DNA of 7,478 nucleotides from Acidimicrobiales bacterium (GTDB taxonomy: Bacteria > Actinomycetota > Acidimicrobiia > Acidimicrobiales > VFJN01): NCBI GenBank assembly GCA_016936035.1, contig JAFGPU010000032.1, positions 1 through 7,478 of the forward strand. Direction: 5' to 3'. Of the stretch, positions 5,528 to 7,478 are shown piece by piece. Made by a program: the position numbers and the translations under genes. Every line of letters starts with the position of its first letter. Position 1 is the stretch's first letter. The notes under the pieces are model-generated. The model was not told the origin of the DNA and searched no databases. It was given only the letters and a program-made list of their open reading frames with translations.

Positions 5528-6442
5528 GTGAGACTGCTGCTCCTGGTCAACGCCAAGGCCTCGTCCGTGACCCCCCGGGGCCGCGTCGTCATCGGCAAGG
5601 CGCTGTCCGCCGACCACGACGTGACCGTGGCCGAGACGAGCCGCCGCGGGCACGCCACCCGGCTGGCGCAGGGGGCCGCTGCGTCGGGCGTCGAGGTCGT
5701 CGCGGTGCTCGGCGGGGACGGCACTCTGAACGAGGCGGCCAACGGGCTGGCCGGCACCTCGTGCGCCCTGGCCCCGCTACCGGGCGGGTCCACCAACGTG
5801 TTCGCCCGCACGATCGGCCTGCCCAACGACCCCATCGAGGCCACCGGCGTGCTGCTCGACGCTCTGGCACGCCGCTCGATCCGTCGCGTCGGCCTGGGCT
5901 CGGTCAACGGCCGCTACTACCTGTTCCACACGGGCGTGGGCTTCGACGCCGCGGTCGTCGAGCAGGTCGAGCGGCGCTCGGGGCTCAAGCGCTACGCCGG
6001 GCACCCGCTGTTCGTCTACGCCGCGCTGGACACGTGGACCCGGCACTTCGACCGGTCGCGTCCCCGCTTCGCCGTCCACCACGCGGACGGCAGCGTCGTC
6101 GACGACGGCTATCTCAGCATCGTCCTCAACACCAACCCCTATACCTACCTGGGCAACCGTCCCCTCGACCTGGCACCCGAAGCGACGCTCGACCGCGGGT
6201 TGGCGGCCGTGACGGTCCGCACCATGGCCTTCACGCGCTTCGTGCCCGTCATCGCCTCGGCGCTCGGGCAGGGGCGCCTGCTGCGCCGCAGCCGCTGGGT
6301 CGACCACCGCACCGACCTGGCGTCGCTGACCATCGAGGCCTACGGCCCGGTGCCGTACCAGGTCGACGGCGACCACCTCGGGGACGCGGAGCTGCTCGAG
6401 TTCCGCCACGATCCCGAGGTGCTCGACCTGGTCGTGCCCTGA
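5528..6442 (+). CDS. Diacylglycerol kinase-family lipid kinase (DgkB/YegS/BmrU type)
   Basis: The gene encodes 304 aa from a GTG at 5528, close to the usual length of about 300. The frame is open further upstream, but the protein begins naturally with RLLLLVNAKAS, the first strand and nucleotide-loop region of the DAGK catalytic domain. Other hallmarks are VVAVLGGDGTLNEAANGL (about 57-74, with the GGDGT signature at 62-66), LAPLPGGSTNVFARTIGLP (about 81-99) and HTGVGFDAAVVEQVE (about 134-148). The C-terminal beta domain ends in YQVDGDHLGDAELLEF, where DGD replaces the more usual DGE. Family members use ATP to phosphorylate diacylglycerol, or related lipids such as phosphatidylglycerol or sphingoid bases, at the inner membrane face; the substrate here cannot be told from sequence. 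It is divergent from the response regulator and convergent with the phosphodiesterase gene. No Shine-Dalgarno is seen. Confidence 0.93.
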   Translation: MRLLLLVNAKASSVTPRGRVVIGKALSADHDVTVAETSRRGHATRLAQGAAASGVEVVAVLGGDGTLNEAANGLAGTSCALAPLPGGSTNVFARTIGLPNDPIEATGVLLDALARRSIRRVGLGSVNGRYYLFHTGVGFDAAVVEQVERRSGLKRYAGHPLFVYAALDTWTRHFDRSRPRFAVHHADGSVVDDGYLSIVLNTNPYTYLGNRPLDLAPEATLDRGLAAVTVRTMAFTRFVPVIASALGQGRLLRRSRWVDHRTDLASLTIEAYGPVPYQVDGDHLGDAELLEFRHDPEVLDLVVP

Positions 6443-6446
6443 CCGC

Positions 6447-6487
6447 CGGCCGGCCCCAGGGCCGGTCGCCGTCGGTTGAGGCCGACG
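6447..6487. terminator. Tandem hairpins between convergent genes, likely bidirectional terminator
   Basis: The first hairpin pairs 6447-6455 with 6460-6468 (9 bp including one G-U, 4-base loop) just after the lipid-kinase stop. The second pairs CGTCGG (6470-6475) with CCGACG (6482-6487). Neither has a T-tract. Their position between two convergent genes supports a shared terminator. The rest of the 6443-6549 gap shows nothing further. Confidence 0.55.
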
Positions 6488-6549
6488 ACCGGGCGGTCCA
6501 GCGGCCGCCGAAGGACCGGTGGCGGGCTGGTCGCGACCGCTCGCGCCGG

Positions 6550-7299
6550 TCAGGGCTCCGGCGTCACGGGCGTCGGGGACCGTCCGAGCGCGGCGAGGGC
6601 GGCGTCGGGGACGTTGGTGACGATGCCGTCGACGCCGAGGCCGGCGAGCCAGCGGATGCGGTCGGGGTCGTCGCAGGTCCAGGTGTTGACGGCCACGTCC
6701 GCCTCGTGGGCGACGGCCACGAGCTCGGGGGTGACGAACGCGTGGTGGGGGTGGAGGGCGGCGTGGCCGTGCGCCACCGTCTCGGCGACCATCGCCCGCA
6801 CCGGGTCGGCCCCGGTCGGCGTCCTGCCGTCCGCGCCGGGACCGATGACGAGCCAGGCGGTGGCCAGGTCGGGGGCGAGCTCGCGCACCCGGTCGAGCGA
6901 GGGCAGGTGGAAGCACGACACCAGCAGGCGCGTCCGCTCGGCCGCAGGCCGGCCCCCGAGGAGCTCGACGACGTGCTCGACCACCTGCAGCGAGCTGTCG
7001 AAGTCGACGTCGTCGGGCCAGTTCTTGATCTCGACGTTCACGACGGCGACACCCCGGCAGGCGTCGAGCGCAGCGGCCAGGTCGGGGATCACCGGGGGAA
7101 GGTCGGCCGCCGGCATGTCGACGAGCGCCCGCCCGTCGGCCAGGTGCGCGTCGTGGTGGACCGCGAGGGCTCCGTCGGCCGTGCGTCGCACGTCGAGCTC
7201 GATCCCGTCGGCGCCGGTGGCGACGGCGGCGAGGAACGACGCGACCGTGTTCTCGGGCTCGAGCCGGGGGGCGCCCCGGTGGCCGATCACCTGTGTCAC
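6550..7299 (-). CDS. Glycerophosphodiester phosphodiesterase (GDPD, UgpQ-like, cytosolic)
   Basis: The gene encodes 249 aa, matching the short cytosolic UgpQ type, and has no signal peptide. It starts at a GTG (7297-7299) with AAAGGA nine bases upstream. It is a TIM-barrel GDPD enzyme that hydrolyses glycerophosphodiesters to sn-glycerol 3-phosphate and an alcohol. Visible signatures are IGHRGAPRLEPENTVASF (catalytic His7, Arg8, then E16-N17-T18), GADGIELDVRRTADG (metal ligands E34 and D36), LAVHHDAHL (second catalytic His, probably H49), VVNVEIKNWP (E90, K92), and the late barrel strands VNTWTCDDPDRIRWLAGLGV and DGIVTNVPDAAL. All catalytic residues appear intact. It likely serves phospholipid turnover or glycerol-phosphate scavenging. 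The upstream region holds a terminator-like hairpin on the same strand, so expression may be attenuated. The downstream neighbour, a lipid kinase, is convergent. Confidence 0.95.
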   Translation of the reverse strand: MTQVIGHRGAPRLEPENTVASFLAAVATGADGIELDVRRTADGALAVHHDAHLADGRALVDMPAADLPPVIPDLAAALDACRGVAVVNVEIKNWPDDVDFDSSLQVVEHVVELLGGRPAAERTRLLVSCFHLPSLDRVRELAPDLATAWLVIGPGADGRTPTGADPVRAMVAETVAHGHAALHPHHAFVTPELVAVAHEADVAVNTWTCDDPDRIRWLAGLGVDGIVTNVPDAALAALGRSPTPVTPEP

Positions 7300-7322
7300 G
7301 AAAACTCGTCCTTTCGATGCAG

Positions 7323-7346
7323 AAAAAAGTGCTTGCCCAAAGCACC
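7323..7346 (-). terminator. Hairpin with T6 tract just upstream of the phosphodiesterase gene
   Basis: On the minus strand GTGCTT (7345-7340), loop TGGGC, AAGCAC (7334-7329) is followed directly by six T (7328-7323), a textbook intrinsic terminator, with an extra G-T pair possible at the base. It lies 23 bases before the GTG of the phosphodiesterase gene and just above its Shine-Dalgarno. It would stop transcription entering from the right, either as a leader attenuator or as a block on outside transcripts. Confidence 0.6.
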
Positions 7347-7361
7347 GACTACCGGTATCTT
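7333..7361 (+). promoter_or_regulatory. Sigma-70/HrdB-type promoter reading rightward
   Basis: TTGCCC (7333-7338) and TATCTT (7356-7361) are separated by exactly 17 bases; each hexamer matches the TTGACA/TATAAT consensus at 4 of 6 positions. The expected start is near 7368, giving a leader of about 90 bases to the GTG at 7457. The -35 overlaps one arm of the minus-strand terminator hairpin. Confidence 0.5.
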
Positions 7362-7406
7362 TGGCCCGTCACAGCCACACGCCTTCCGTCACTGACCGCG
7401 GTGGCA

Positions 7407-7422
7407 TGTGAAACTCGTCACA
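7407..7422. promoter_or_regulatory. CRP/GlxR-type palindrome TGTGA-N6-TCACA
   Basis: TGTGAAACTCGTCACA has both half-sites perfect against the cAMP-receptor-protein consensus used by enterobacterial CRP, mycobacterial Crp (Rv3676) and corynebacterial GlxR. It lies between the divergent phosphodiesterase gene and the possible plus-strand gene. Relative to the predicted rightward start near 7368 it sits at about +40 to +55, where binding would hinder elongation. Confidence 0.55.
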
Positions 7423-7456
7423 AATCTCGGTGACCCGAATCCGCCGTGGAGGTCCC

Positions 7457-7478
7457 GTGGCCCTGACGCAGAGCCGCA
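7457..7478 (+). CDS. Possible start of a plus-strand gene (first 7 codons only)
   Basis: A strong Shine-Dalgarno GGAGG (7448-7452) stands 4 bases before a GTG at 7457-7459 that opens an unbroken frame, reading MALTQSR to the window end. An upstream promoter and a CRP-like site support a gene here. Seven codons allow no family assignment, and the spacing is slightly short. Confidence 0.4.

Noticed and set aside
4048..5907. Minus-strand 619-codon frame across the regulator and the start of the secreted-protein gene
   Set aside because: It is an out-of-frame shadow with Arg-rich low-complexity translation, and it conflicts with two well-supported genes in another frame and with the plus-strand lipid kinase.
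5761..7395. Long shadow frames over the lipid kinase and phosphodiesterase (plus 5761-7395 and minus 5777-7345)
   Set aside because: Both translate to Arg/Pro/Gly-rich sequence without motifs, while the accepted frames contain complete GGDGT and HRGA/ELD catalytic signatures.

Overview
The window is very GC-rich with strong codon-position bias, so long antisense open frames shadow every real gene. Leaderless-looking and GTG starts, an ETF gene, an ECF sigma/membrane-protein pair and a large Ig-like secreted protein all suggest an actinobacterium. The secreted protein's N-terminal domain recalls Acidimicrobiia-type genomes, but that class is an inference and nothing here fixes the taxon.

Layout. 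(A) 1-2077, minus strand: a tightly overlapped set, read right to left. It holds an ECF-type RNA polymerase sigma factor (188 aa), a single-pass membrane protein with a cytosolic N-terminus and a long Pro/Ala/Gly-rich outer domain (461 aa, probable anti-sigma partner), and the start of etfB (44 codons, cut by the window edge). Both junctions are 4-base overlaps (GTGA, then ATGA), so the three look translationally coupled. (B) 2078-2324: control region with a candidate sigma-gene promoter, a spaced direct repeat either side of it, and a perfect 14-bp hairpin that probably ends the next unit. (C) 2325-5387, minus strand: an OmpR/PhoB-type response regulator (233 aa) followed, 129 bp downstream, by a 743-aa secreted protein with an N-terminal beta-rich domain and three Ig-like repeats. 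The regulator has Glu where the phospho-accepting Asp should be, and no histidine kinase lies nearby. An 11-bp-period direct repeat sits at the end of the regulator gene. (D) 5388-5527: divergent promoter region. (E) 5528-6442, plus strand: a diacylglycerol/lipid kinase of the DgkB/YegS/BmrU family. (F) 6443-6549: tandem hairpins between convergent genes. (G) 6550-7299, minus strand: a cytosolic glycerophosphodiester phosphodiesterase. (H) 7300-7478: a dense intergenic region with a minus-strand hairpin/T-tract terminator in front of the phosphodiesterase gene, a plus-strand promoter sharing the same DNA, a perfect CRP/GlxR-type palindrome, and the possible start of a plus-strand gene.

How it may work together (inference): the sigma/membrane pair would pass an envelope signal to a regulon that may include electron-transfer flavoprotein through coupling. 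The atypical regulator is well placed to control itself and the secreted protein. The lipid kinase and phosphodiesterase both act on glycerolipid intermediates but are transcribed convergently, so they are not one operon. No tRNA, rRNA, CRISPR array, insertion sequence or phage gene was seen. No gap between genes exceeds 300 bases.
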